From contig NZ_OY771430.1 of the NCBI RefSeq assembly GCF_963674565.1, positions 4,836,001-4,900,000 on the forward strand: a DNA stretch of 64,000 nucleotides, read 5' to 3'. This DNA comes from an uncultured Carboxylicivirga sp. GTDB taxonomy: Bacteria; Bacteroidota; Bacteroidia; Bacteroidales; Marinilabiliaceae. Within the stretch, counting starts at the first letter, position 1; every line of letters starts with the position of its first letter. The position numbers were made by a program, and so were the translations under genes. Under the pieces are notes generated by a model. The model worked only from the letters and a program-made list of their open reading frames with translations, was not told where the DNA came from and did not search any database. Of the stretch, positions 52,916 through 61,094 are shown piece by piece.

Positions 52916-52977
52916 GATTAGATAAAGCATTATAAGATGCCTGATCTCTGCGTGTACGTGTAGGTCAGGCTTTTTTT
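52913..52977 (+). terminator. riboswitch expression platform: terminator and antiterminator
   Basis: GCCTGATCT (52939-52947) pairs with AGGTCAGGC (52962-52970), one wobble, followed by seven T residues: an intrinsic terminator. The alternative pairs AGAGATTAG (52913-52921) with CTGATCTCT (52941-52949), using the 3' side of P1 and the left arm of the terminator. The two cannot coexist, so ligand-stabilised P1 should allow termination. Confidence 0.8.
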
Positions 52978-52990
52978 ATGAAATAATTTA

Positions 52991-53530
52991 ATGACGAAAA
53001 GAAATCTAAATAATTGGTTATTAATCTCCGGTAATGGAAGGCATGTTGGGAAGACCTGGTTGGCTGAACGTTTCATTCACCAATTATCGGAATCGGAAAA
53101 TGTGGTTGCCATAAAAATAGCTTCGCATATGCATCCCTTGGGACCTGAATTGAAATGGCTTGATGGCGAACCTGATAAATGGATGGTAGGGGAAGAGACC
53201 GATACTAAATCAGATAAGGATAGTGTACGAATGCTAAAGGCTGGAGCTACAAGGGTCTATTATTCACAAATGAATGATGATGTATATAATCAGGATCTAC
53301 TGAATTATCTGGATAAGGTATTAACCGGAGACGAACTGATAATTTGTGAATCTGCTTCAATGGGTAAATTTATCAATCCTGGTGCAGCATTTTATTTGTA
53401 TGATCCTAAAAATATAGCAAAGAATTGTAACTGGGATTTTTCATATCAGGCCCTGGAGTCTGTGCAATTAAAAATAGTAAATCCACCAAACGCAATACGA
53501 TGGGAAGAGAACAGCTGGATAATCAACTGA
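52991..53530 (+). CDS. MobB-like P-loop protein
   Basis: This is a 179-residue NTP-binding protein resembling MobB. The P-loop is GNGRHVGKTWLAE (Walker A), followed by VVAIKIASHMHP (the Lys-x-x-His stretch of MobB) and DSVRMLKAGATRV (the Asp-Ser ... Ala-Gly-Ala stretch). MobB aids guanylylation of the cofactor with MobA. It is the first gene after the riboswitch, and its end overlaps the start of moeA by 31 bases. The central part diverges from classical MobB, so the role remains an inference. Confidence 0.75.
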   Translation: MTKRNLNNWLLISGNGRHVGKTWLAERFIHQLSESENVVAIKIASHMHPLGPELKWLDGEPDKWMVGEETDTKSDKDSVRMLKAGATRVYYSQMNDDVYNQDLLNYLDKVLTGDELIICESASMGKFINPGAAFYLYDPKNIAKNCNWDFSYQALESVQLKIVNPPNAIRWEENSWIIN

Positions 53531-54699
53531 TATCAGTTGAGGAGGCAAAGATGATTGTTGAAAAGGTAGTGAAGCCCAAAATGACCGAGTCAGTTTCACT
53601 AACAGATGCCCAAGGCAGGTTTCTGGCTAAGGATTTGTTTTCAACTGTTTATATCCCGCCATTCAACCGATCAGCAATGGATGGATTTGCCTGTCGCAAG
53701 GAAGATCTTAAGGTGCCACTAACCCTTATTGGTACCTTGGCTGCCGGAGATTCAACAAAATTTCTAATCAAAAAAGGAGAGTGTGTCAGAATTATGACCG
53801 GTGCTTCAGTGCCTGATGGTGCGGATACGGTAATAATGGTTGAACACACCAAAGAGAAAGATGGTAAAGTTGAGTTTTTGAAAGGAGAGACCAAATCAAA
53901 TATCAGTCCTAAAGGGGAGGATTTAAAACCCGGAGATTTGCTGGTTAATAAAAATACTCTTCTGAGGTCATCTCACATAGCCGCATTGGCATCTTCAGGA
54001 ATTAAAAATGTTGAGGTGTATCAAAAAGCATCTGTTGCAATTATCTCAACCGGTAGTGAATTAATTGAGCCAGGTAACGAATTACTGGAAGGTCAGATTT
54101 ATAACAGTAACGGTTACCAGTTAAAAGCGCGTTTGAAGGAGTTAGGCTTTGATGCCCTTAATTATGGTGTCAAGAAAGATGATTACCAATCCTTGAAAAT
54201 TGAAATTGAATTAGCTGTTTCGAGACATGATTTGTTAGTTGTGACAGGTGGTGTTTCGGTAGGTGATTATGATTATATTCCGGCTATTGTAAAAGAATTG
54301 GGTTTTGAAATTCATTTCTCAAAGATGAGTGCCAAGCCTGGAAAGCACACACTGTTTGCCTCAAAAGAAGACAAATACATTTTGGGCTTACCCGGTAATC
54401 CTGTTTCTACCTTTATTCAGTTTGAAGAATGCGGGCAGTGGATTATACATGCCATGTGTAATCGTTCCTTTCAACCATTGAGAATTGAGATGGAAATAGC
54501 CTATCATCATCGTAGAAAAAGAAGTGACAGATTCGAGCTTTTCCCTGTTTACATCGCTGGAGATGGCCAGATACAAAGTTTAACCTATCATGGTTCAGCA
54601 CATATGCATGCTCTTACCCAAGCCAATGCATTAATGGAGATCCCTGAAGGTATTGATGAATTAAATCCCGGAGATAAAGTATATGTTAGACCCCTATAA
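53500..54699 (+). CDS. moeA: molybdopterin molybdenumtransferase MoeA
   Basis: MoeA inserts molybdate into adenylylated molybdopterin. The 399-residue protein shows ISVEEAKMIVEK, then PPFNRSAMDGFACR, the MTGASVPDGADTVIM stretch, the MogA-like core (VAIISTGSELIEPG, VVTGGVSVGDYDY) and the GLPGNPVSTF motif. Length and domains are normal. It overlaps the preceding mobB-like gene by 31 bases and the next gene, moaA, by 17 bases, so translation is coupled. Confidence 0.96.
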   Translation: MGREQLDNQLISVEEAKMIVEKVVKPKMTESVSLTDAQGRFLAKDLFSTVYIPPFNRSAMDGFACRKEDLKVPLTLIGTLAAGDSTKFLIKKGECVRIMTGASVPDGADTVIMVEHTKEKDGKVEFLKGETKSNISPKGEDLKPGDLLVNKNTLLRSSHIAALASSGIKNVEVYQKASVAIISTGSELIEPGNELLEGQIYNSNGYQLKARLKELGFDALNYGVKKDDYQSLKIEIELAVSRHDLLVVTGGVSVGDYDYIPAIVKELGFEIHFSKMSAKPGKHTLFASKEDKYILGLPGNPVSTFIQFEECGQWIIHAMCNRSFQPLRIEMEIAYHHRRKRSDRFELFPVYIAGDGQIQSLTYHGSAHMHALTQANALMEIPEGIDELNPGDKVYVRPL

Positions 54700-55483
54700 C
54701 AGACATATCACTTACCTGCGCATCTCGGTAACAGACCGGTGTAATTTACGTTGCAGATATTGCATGCCCGAAGAAGGTGTTGATTTAATGGCGCATGATG
54801 ATATTCTTCGGTTTGAAGAAATTGAGCAGCTTGTTAAATTGTCTGTCAATAATGGAGTTACCAAAATAAGACTGACAGGTGGAGAGCCTTTAGTTCGCAA
54901 AGGTATTGTTGAATTAGTTGAGATGATCGCTAGAGTGCCCGGTGTTGAAGATCTGTCGATGACGACCAATGGAATTCTGCTGGATGAATTTGCATCTGAT
55001 TTAAAAAAGGCCGGACTAAAAAGAGTGAATATTAGTCTGGACACAATGGATGCTGAAAAATATAACTATATCACCAGAGGGGGAGATATTAATAAGGTTT
55101 TCAAAGGGATTGAGGTTGCTCAGAAAGTTGGTTTGAATCCAGTAAAGATTAATTGTGTTGTTCGCAATTCGTCAGACGAACCTGATGCTCTCGCTGTAAA
55201 AGCATTCTGTGAAGCAAACAATTTATCCATTCGTTATATCCATCAAATGAATCTCGAAGATGGTACTTTCTCAAAGGTAGATGGTGGAGATGGTGGTAAT
55301 TGCGCTAGTTGTAACCGGCTTCGCTTAACAGCCGATGGCTCATTTAAACCCTGCTTATTTAATGAGTTGGGATATAACATTAAAGAGTTTGGGCAAGAAA
55401 AGGCATTTCAAATGGCAATTAAAAACAAACCATTGGCAGGAACACGCAATAAATCAGGACGTTTTAACCAGATTGGAGGATAG
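54683..55483 (+). CDS. moaA: compact GTP 3',8-cyclase MoaA
   Basis: MoaA is the radical-SAM enzyme of cofactor synthesis that starts from GTP. Cys20, Cys24 and Cys27 (CNLRCRYC) bind the SAM cluster; LTGGEPLVRKG follows. The C-terminal cluster ligands Cys207, Cys210 and Cys224 (CASCNRLRLTADGSFKPC) and the terminal Gly-Gly (NQIGG) are all present. At 266 residues it is roughly 60 shorter than usual. The missing part lies between the RYIHQM strand (about 184-190) and Cys207, where most MoaA proteins have about 80 residues. This looks like a clean compaction, not decay. It begins 17 bases before the moeA stop. Confidence 0.88.
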   Translation: MLDPYNRHITYLRISVTDRCNLRCRYCMPEEGVDLMAHDDILRFEEIEQLVKLSVNNGVTKIRLTGGEPLVRKGIVELVEMIARVPGVEDLSMTTNGILLDEFASDLKKAGLKRVNISLDTMDAEKYNYITRGGDINKVFKGIEVAQKVGLNPVKINCVVRNSSDEPDALAVKAFCEANNLSIRYIHQMNLEDGTFSKVDGGDGGNCASCNRLRLTADGSFKPCLFNELGYNIKEFGQEKAFQMAIKNKPLAGTRNKSGRFNQIGG

Positions 55484-55485
55484 AA

Positions 55486-55935
55486 ATGGCAAATAAATTT
55501 TCACATATCGATGATAAAGGTAAAGCTAATATGGTGGATGTTGGTGATAAACCAATTCAGAAAAGAACTGCTAAAGCCAGTGGTTTTATTAGCCTGAATA
55601 AGGAAACAGTTGGGCTGATTACCGAGAATAATATGAAAAAGGGTGATGTGCTAACGGTTGCTGAAATAGCCGGAATTCAGGCTGCAAAGCGAACCTATGA
55701 ACTCATTCCTTTATGTCACACATTAATGCTAACGAAAGTGGCTGTTAGCTGTCACCTGCAGCCAGATGGAGTGAGGGTTGTATCTGAGGTGAAATGCAGT
55801 GGTGAAACGGGTGTTGAAATGGAAGCTTTAACCGCTGTAAATGTTGCTTTGCTTACTATTTATGACATGTGTAAAGCAGTAGACAAAGAAATGGTCATGT
55901 CAGATATCAAACTGGATTTGAAAACAAAAGAATAA
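55486..55935 (+). CDS. moaC: cyclic pyranopterin monophosphate synthase
   Basis: MoaC turns the MoaA product into cyclic pyranopterin monophosphate. The 149-residue protein has FSHIDDKGKANMVDVGDKP, the active-site AKRTYELIPLCHTLMLT stretch and the late DMCKAVDKEM motif. Length and motifs are canonical. It begins two bases after the moaA stop. Confidence 0.96.
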   Translation: MANKFSHIDDKGKANMVDVGDKPIQKRTAKASGFISLNKETVGLITENNMKKGDVLTVAEIAGIQAAKRTYELIPLCHTLMLTKVAVSCHLQPDGVRVVSEVKCSGETGVEMEALTAVNVALLTIYDMCKAVDKEMVMSDIKLDLKTKE

Positions 55936-55940
55936 CCGCT

Positions 55941-56870
55941 ATGAAGATGGAAGTACTTGCCGTAAATATTTCTGAGAAGAAAGGTACAATTAAAAAGCCA
56001 CAGGCTTTTATAACGCTTAATGAAAATGGGGTTGAAGGTGATGCTCACAGTGGACCATGGCATCGGCAGGTAAGCTTATTGGCGATTGAAAGTATAGAGA
56101 AGTTTGCGAAGGAAGCCGGTAGGGAAATTAAACATGGCGAGTTTGCAGAGAATATAACTACCAAAGGAATAGAATTACATTATCTCCGGCCATTTGATCG
56201 TCTAAAAGGTGATGATGTTGAGTTGGAAGTTACCCAGATAGGAAAGAAATGTCACGGTTCAAACTGTAATATTTTTAAAGAGGTAGGTAACTGTGTGATG
56301 CCCAAAGAAGGAATATTCGCAAGAGTTGTAAAAGGATCACAACTTAGATCTGGTGATGAGCTTATAGTGATCCCAAAAGTGTTTAGGGTACTTGTTATCA
56401 CCATGAGCGACCGGGCATTTCATGGTGTTTACGATGATAAAAGTGGTCCGATGGTTCAAAAAATTTCAAAAGAATATTTTGAACAGGAGCGATACCCTGT
56501 TGAAGTAACAAACGAGATATTACCTGATGATAGTACCAAACTTGAAACAAGATTGAGAGAAGCTGTGGATCAGGGTGTGGAAGCTGTTTTTATAACCGGA
56601 GGTACGGGTATCGGCCCGAAAGATATTACACCCGAAACAGTAAAGAAAGTTATCGATAAAGAGATACCGGGTATTATGGAATTGGTTCGTTATAAATATG
56701 GACAGAATATTCCGGGAGCTTTGCTTAGCAGAAGCATAGCCGGAGTAGCATCAAAAACATTGATTTACGCTATTCCCGGTAGTCCCAAAGCTGCAAAGGA
56801 ATATGTCGAAGAAATCTATAAGACTTTTATGCATTCTATCCGAATGATAGAAGGAATTGATATGCATTAA
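55941..56870 (+). CDS. MOSC domain fused to MogA/MoaB-type domain
   Basis: This is a 309-residue fusion. Residues 1-148 are a MOSC domain (FITLNENGVEGDAHSGPWHRQVSLL, shown in part; conserved Cys in KKCHGSNCNIF), a fold of sulfur-carrier proteins. Residues 150-309 are a MoaB/MogA domain with VLVITMSDRAF, ITGGTGIGPKDITPE and AIPGSPKAAKEYVEEI. MogA adenylylates molybdopterin before MoeA acts. The fusion may couple a sulfur-carrier step to cofactor synthesis. It is the last gene of the riboswitch operon, six bases after moaC. The cluster lacks moaD and moaE. Confidence 0.9.
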   Translation: MKMEVLAVNISEKKGTIKKPQAFITLNENGVEGDAHSGPWHRQVSLLAIESIEKFAKEAGREIKHGEFAENITTKGIELHYLRPFDRLKGDDVELEVTQIGKKCHGSNCNIFKEVGNCVMPKEGIFARVVKGSQLRSGDELIVIPKVFRVLVITMSDRAFHGVYDDKSGPMVQKISKEYFEQERYPVEVTNEILPDDSTKLETRLREAVDQGVEAVFITGGTGIGPKDITPETVKKVIDKEIPGIMELVRYKYGQNIPGALLSRSIAGVASKTLIYAIPGSPKAAKEYVEEIYKTFMHSIRMIEGIDMH

Positions 56871-57049
56871 TTTCAAACTACATTCTGGCCTGTTCCATGC
56901 CATTTATATTGCAATTGGTTTTTCAAATCCTTATTTTGAGCTGCCTGCATTGTGTTGTTGGTTGTTTGTCCTTAAATCTGTTTTAAATTACATGGTGTAG
57001 GTATATTCGGCGATTAGCAAAAATTAGATCGATAACAAAATACAGTGCA

Positions 57050-59185
57050 ATGAAAAAATTACTATTCCTGATCAACATGGTATTATTTGCTTCGGTGATG
57101 TTTGGACAAAGTCTGACTTCACCAGATGGGAATTTTAAAATGCAATTCCAGCTTATTGATGGAAAACCCAGTTACAAACTCGATTACAAAGGTAAAGCCA
57201 TTGTGAAAGAGAGTCATTTGGGATTTGAATTGTTTGATGCTCCCGATTTATTGGATGGATTCAAGATGGTTGACAATAAAACATCAACTTTTGATGAAAC
57301 CTGGAAACCTGTTTGGGGTGAGTACAAAGAGATTCGTAATCATTATAACGAACTGGAAGTTACCGTTAAACAAGAGGAAACAAACCGTGAGATGATTATT
57401 CGTTTTCGTTTGTTTAACGATGGTCTGGGATTTCGCTACGAATTTCCTGAACAGGATAACCTTACCTATTTTGTGATTAAGGAAGAGCATACTCAGTTTG
57501 CTATGGCAGGCGATCACACTGCTTACTGGATTCCTGGCGATTTTGATACACAGGAGTATGATTATACCATCTCAAAAATGTCCGAAATCAGAGGGCTGAT
57601 GAAAGGTGCCATCACAGGAAATGCTTCTCAGGAACAATTCTCAGAAACAGGAGTGCAGACAGCTCTGATGTTAAAGAGTGACGATGGTTTGTATATTAAC
57701 CTTCACGAAGCGGCTTTGATCGATTACGCATGTATGCATCTTAATCTGGATGATAAAAACATGGTGTTTGAGTCATTCTTAACACCTGATGCACAGGGAA
57801 AGAAAGGATATATGCAGGCCCCTTGCACAACTCCTTGGCGTACCGTTATAGCCAGCGATAAGGCCGGTGATATTCTTTTATCAACATTGACATTGAATTT
57901 GAATGAGCCTTGTGCATATGAAGAAACAGACTGGATTAAACCGGTTAAATACATTGGCGTTTGGTGGGAAATGATTACTGGCAAAAGCTCATGGGCTTAT
58001 ACCGATTTGCCAAGTGTGAAAATCGGAGAAACAGATTTTTCAAAAACAAAACCAAATGGGAAGCATGCTGCCAATAACGAGCATGTGAAATATTATATCG
58101 ACTTTGCAGCAGAGCACGGTTTTGATGCCGTTTTGGTGGAAGGATGGAACATCGGTTGGGAAGACTGGTTTGGTAAGTCAAAGGATTATGTATTTGATTT
58201 CTTAACTCCTTACCCTGATTTTGATGTGGAAATGCTTCGCAATTATGGTAAGAGTAAAGGTGTTCGATTGATGATGCATCACGAAACATCAAGCTCAGTT
58301 CGTAATTACGAACGTCATTTGGATGCAGCCTATCAGTTTATGGTGGATAACAATTACAACTCTGTAAAAAGTGGTTATGTTGGAGATATAATCCCTCGTG
58401 GTGAAAAACACTACGGACAATGGATGGTGAATCATTATTTATATGCGGTTAAAAAAGCAGCTGATTATAAAATTATGGTGAATGCTCACGAAGCTGTTCG
58501 TCCTACAGGTTTATGTCGTACGTATCCAAACTTAATTGGCAATGAGTCGGCACGTGGAACCGAGTATGAGGCTTTTGGCGGAAGCAAGCCATATCATACA
58601 ACCATTTTACCTTTTACCCGCCTGATTGGTGGTCCAATGGATTATACGCCTGGTATTTTCGAACAGGATGTTAGTAAGTATAATCCCGATAATCACTCCT
58701 GGGTCAATACAACCATTGCCCGTCAGCTTGCCTTGTATGTTACTATGTACAGTCCTTTACAAATGGCTGCTGATATACCTGAGACCTACGAGAAGTTTAT
58801 GGATGCTTTCCAGTTTATTAAAGATGTGCCGGTAGATTGGGATGATACAAAAGTGCCTGAGGCAGAACCTGGTCAATACATAACTTATGCTCGTAAACAA
58901 AAAGGAGCGGATAACTGGTTTGTGGGTAGTACAAATGGTTATGATGGTCGTGTGTCAAAAGTGAATTTTGATTTCCTGACACCCGGTAAGAAATACATTG
59001 CCACTGTTTATGCCGATACCAAAGATGCACATTATAAGAATAATTCACAGGCATATCAGATCAATAAGTATGTTGTAACTAGTAAATCTAAACTAAGCCA
59101 ATATTGTGCTCCGGGTGGAGGATATGCAGTAAGCATTACAGAAGTTACTGATAAGGCTGAACTAAAAGGTTTAAAGAAATTGTAA
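57050..59185 (+). CDS. GH97 alpha-glucosidase, SusB-like (inverting type)
   Basis: This is a 711-residue exported glycoside hydrolase of family 97 with a signal peptide ending at MFGQ. From memory of Bacteroides SusB (catalytic Glu439 and Glu508 as base, Glu532 as acid, Glu526 as calcium ligand), Glu412, Glu481, Glu505 and Glu499 match with one constant offset of 27: Glu412 in HHETSS, Glu481 in NAHEAV, Glu499 in GNESA, Glu505 in TEYEAF. The set supports the inverting, calcium-dependent alpha-glucosidase group. No SusC/D transporter is within the window, so its polysaccharide context is unknown. Confidence 0.9.
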   Translation: MKKLLFLINMVLFASVMFGQSLTSPDGNFKMQFQLIDGKPSYKLDYKGKAIVKESHLGFELFDAPDLLDGFKMVDNKTSTFDETWKPVWGEYKEIRNHYNELEVTVKQEETNREMIIRFRLFNDGLGFRYEFPEQDNLTYFVIKEEHTQFAMAGDHTAYWIPGDFDTQEYDYTISKMSEIRGLMKGAITGNASQEQFSETGVQTALMLKSDDGLYINLHEAALIDYACMHLNLDDKNMVFESFLTPDAQGKKGYMQAPCTTPWRTVIASDKAGDILLSTLTLNLNEPCAYEETDWIKPVKYIGVWWEMITGKSSWAYTDLPSVKIGETDFSKTKPNGKHAANNEHVKYYIDFAAEHGFDAVLVEGWNIGWEDWFGKSKDYVFDFLTPYPDFDVEMLRNYGKSKGVRLMMHHETSSSVRNYERHLDAAYQFMVDNNYNSVKSGYVGDIIPRGEKHYGQWMVNHYLYAVKKAADYKIMVNAHEAVRPTGLCRTYPNLIGNESARGTEYEAFGGSKPYHTTILPFTRLIGGPMDYTPGIFEQDVSKYNPDNHSWVNTTIARQLALYVTMYSPLQMAADIPETYEKFMDAFQFIKDVPVDWDDTKVPEAEPGQYITYARKQKGADNWFVGSTNGYDGRVSKVNFDFLTPGKKYIATVYADTKDAHYKNNSQAYQINKYVVTSKSKLSQYCAPGGGYAVSITEVTDKAELKGLKKL

Positions 59186-59208
59186 GAAATTGATAGTTCA
59201 TTATATGG

Positions 59209-59237
59209 GCCGCATCCGTTTGGGTGCGGCTTTTTTT
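59209..59237 (+). terminator. intrinsic terminator of the GH97 gene
   Basis: GCCGCATCC (59209-59217) pairs with GGGTGCGGC (59222-59230), one wobble, followed by seven T residues, 23 bases after the GH97 stop. Confidence 0.9.
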
Positions 59238-59399
59238 ATGCTCTTTAGTCACGTTTTAAATAATCGAACATTTGATTAAGTTTTTAAACGATTTCTTTTT
59301 CAGGATAATTATTCTTTTAATTTTGTGCAACCAAAACGCAACAAATCGAAATTGAATAGTCTACAATAATTTCGAAGTATAACCTAAAAACCAGGAAAA

Positions 59400-61025
59400 G
59401 TGAATAAACTATCGTATGACAATGGTATATCTTCCACTCCATTGCTGGGTATCACCATCTCGGAACAGTTAAAACAAACAGTTGATAAATACCCAGATAA
59501 TGAGGCATTGGTTGTGCCTTATCAAAATTATAGGGTCTCATATAAAGAATTTTGGAAGCAGGTAGAAGAAGTTGCCAAAGGAATACTTTCGTATGGGGTT
59601 AAGAAAGGCGATCGCGTTGGGATTTGGTCTCCCAACAGGTATGAATGGGTGCTGGTTCAGTTTGCAACTTGTCGTATTGGGGTGATCATGGTTAATGTAA
59701 ACCCGGCATATAAAGCTGCTGAACTAAAGTATGCTCTTAAGCAATCGGAAATCAGCTTGTTGATTATGTCGAAGGGTTTTCGCCAGACCAATTATATTGA
59801 TATACTGAATGAAGTGAGACCTTCGTGTATTCATTTGAAGCATATTGTGGTTATTGATCACGATTGGCAGACAATGATTGATGCCGGTAAGAAAGTTTCG
59901 GATGAGCAGCTGCATGAGCTGGAAAGCAGTCTTCAGTTCGATGATCCGATTAATATTCAATATACTTCCGGTACAACGGGTTTTCCAAAGGGAGCCACAC
60001 TTTCTCATCATAACATATTAAATAATGGCTTTTTTATTGGTGAGCGATTAGGTTACACCGAAAAAGATAAGGTAGCTATTCCGGTGCCGCTGTATCATTG
60101 TTTTGGAATGGTTTTGGCTAACCTGGCCATCATCACTCATGGATCCTGCATGGTATTAACCGGTGAGGCTTTTGATCCGGAAGTGGTATTGAAAACGGTT
60201 CAGGATGAAAAATGTACATCACTATACGGTGTTCCGTTGATGTTTATTGCGGAATTAAATCATCCTAACTTTGATAAGTACGATTATTCGAGCTTGCGAA
60301 CAGGTATTATGGCTGGGGCTTCTTGTCCTGAATCGGCCATGAAAGCGGTTCGCGAAAAGATGAATATGAAAGAAATAGGTATTTGCTACGGTATGACAGA
60401 AACGTCGCCGGTAAGTACTCAGACATTTGTAGATGATACAGAATACCGCCGTTGTGCCACAGTGGGTAAGGTGCATCCTCATCTGGAGATTAAAATTATC
60501 GATCCTGAAACGGGTAAGATAGTTCCTCGTGGTGAGAAGGGTGAATTTTGTACACGAGGGTATTCTGTGATGTTGAAATACTGGAATAACCCTGAAGCAA
60601 CGGCTGCTGTAATTGACGAAGGCCGATGGATGCATACCGGTGATTTAGCCGAGATGGATGATGACGGATACGTTAAAATTGTTGGACGCATCAAGGATTT
60701 GATTATTCGTGGAGGTGAAAATATTTCACCTTTCGAAATAGAAGAGTATCTCCATAATCATGATGAAATAAAAGACGTGCAGGTAATCGGAGTACCCGAT
60801 GCTAAATATGGCGAACAGGTGATGGCATGGGTGGTTCTGAAAGAAGGATCGCGTGTTACAGAAGAGGAGTTAGTGAATTATTGCAAGGGGCAAATTGCAA
60901 CTTATAAGATCCCTCGTTACTGGAAATTTGTGGATGAATTCCCAACGACTGTGACCGGTAAGGTTCGTAAGGTTGAAATGCGCGAGATATCGGCCCGTGA
61001 ATTAGGTTTGGAGCAACGAAAGTAG
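59400..61025 (+). CDS. AMP-forming acyl-CoA synthetase
   Basis: This is a 541-residue ligase of the AMP-forming family that activates a carboxylic acid via an acyl-adenylate. The AMP-binding motif is YTSGTTGFPKGATLSHHN. The A5 motif (YGMTETSPVS), the DD GWMHTGDLAEMDDDGYVKI stretch (shown in part), and the catalytic Lys near the C-terminus (TVTGKVRK) are present. The start is GTG at 59400, preceded by a purine-rich AGGAAAA. A -7-like TAATTTTG lies at 59318-59325. Medium- or long-chain fatty acids are the likeliest substrates, but this is inference. Confidence 0.9.
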   Translation: MNKLSYDNGISSTPLLGITISEQLKQTVDKYPDNEALVVPYQNYRVSYKEFWKQVEEVAKGILSYGVKKGDRVGIWSPNRYEWVLVQFATCRIGVIMVNVNPAYKAAELKYALKQSEISLLIMSKGFRQTNYIDILNEVRPSCIHLKHIVVIDHDWQTMIDAGKKVSDEQLHELESSLQFDDPINIQYTSGTTGFPKGATLSHHNILNNGFFIGERLGYTEKDKVAIPVPLYHCFGMVLANLAIITHGSCMVLTGEAFDPEVVLKTVQDEKCTSLYGVPLMFIAELNHPNFDKYDYSSLRTGIMAGASCPESAMKAVREKMNMKEIGICYGMTETSPVSTQTFVDDTEYRRCATVGKVHPHLEIKIIDPETGKIVPRGEKGEFCTRGYSVMLKYWNNPEATAAVIDEGRWMHTGDLAEMDDDGYVKIVGRIKDLIIRGGENISPFEIEEYLHNHDEIKDVQVIGVPDAKYGEQVMAWVVLKEGSRVTEEELVNYCKGQIATYKIPRYWKFVDEFPTTVTGKVRKVEMREISARELGLEQRK

Positions 61026-61042
61026 GATATTAATATAACGAT

Positions 61043-61077
61043 AAAAGCCCGAGGCAGTGATTTGCTTCGGGCTTTTT
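61043..61077. terminator. bidirectional terminator between acyl-CoA synthetase and ABC-F
   Basis: AAAAGCCCGAGGCA (61043-61056) pairs with TGCTTCGGGCTTTT (61063-61076) with one wobble around a six-base loop. T tracts follow in both directions between two convergent genes. Confidence 0.9.
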
Positions 61078-61094
61078 ATATTTTGTAATTGTAA

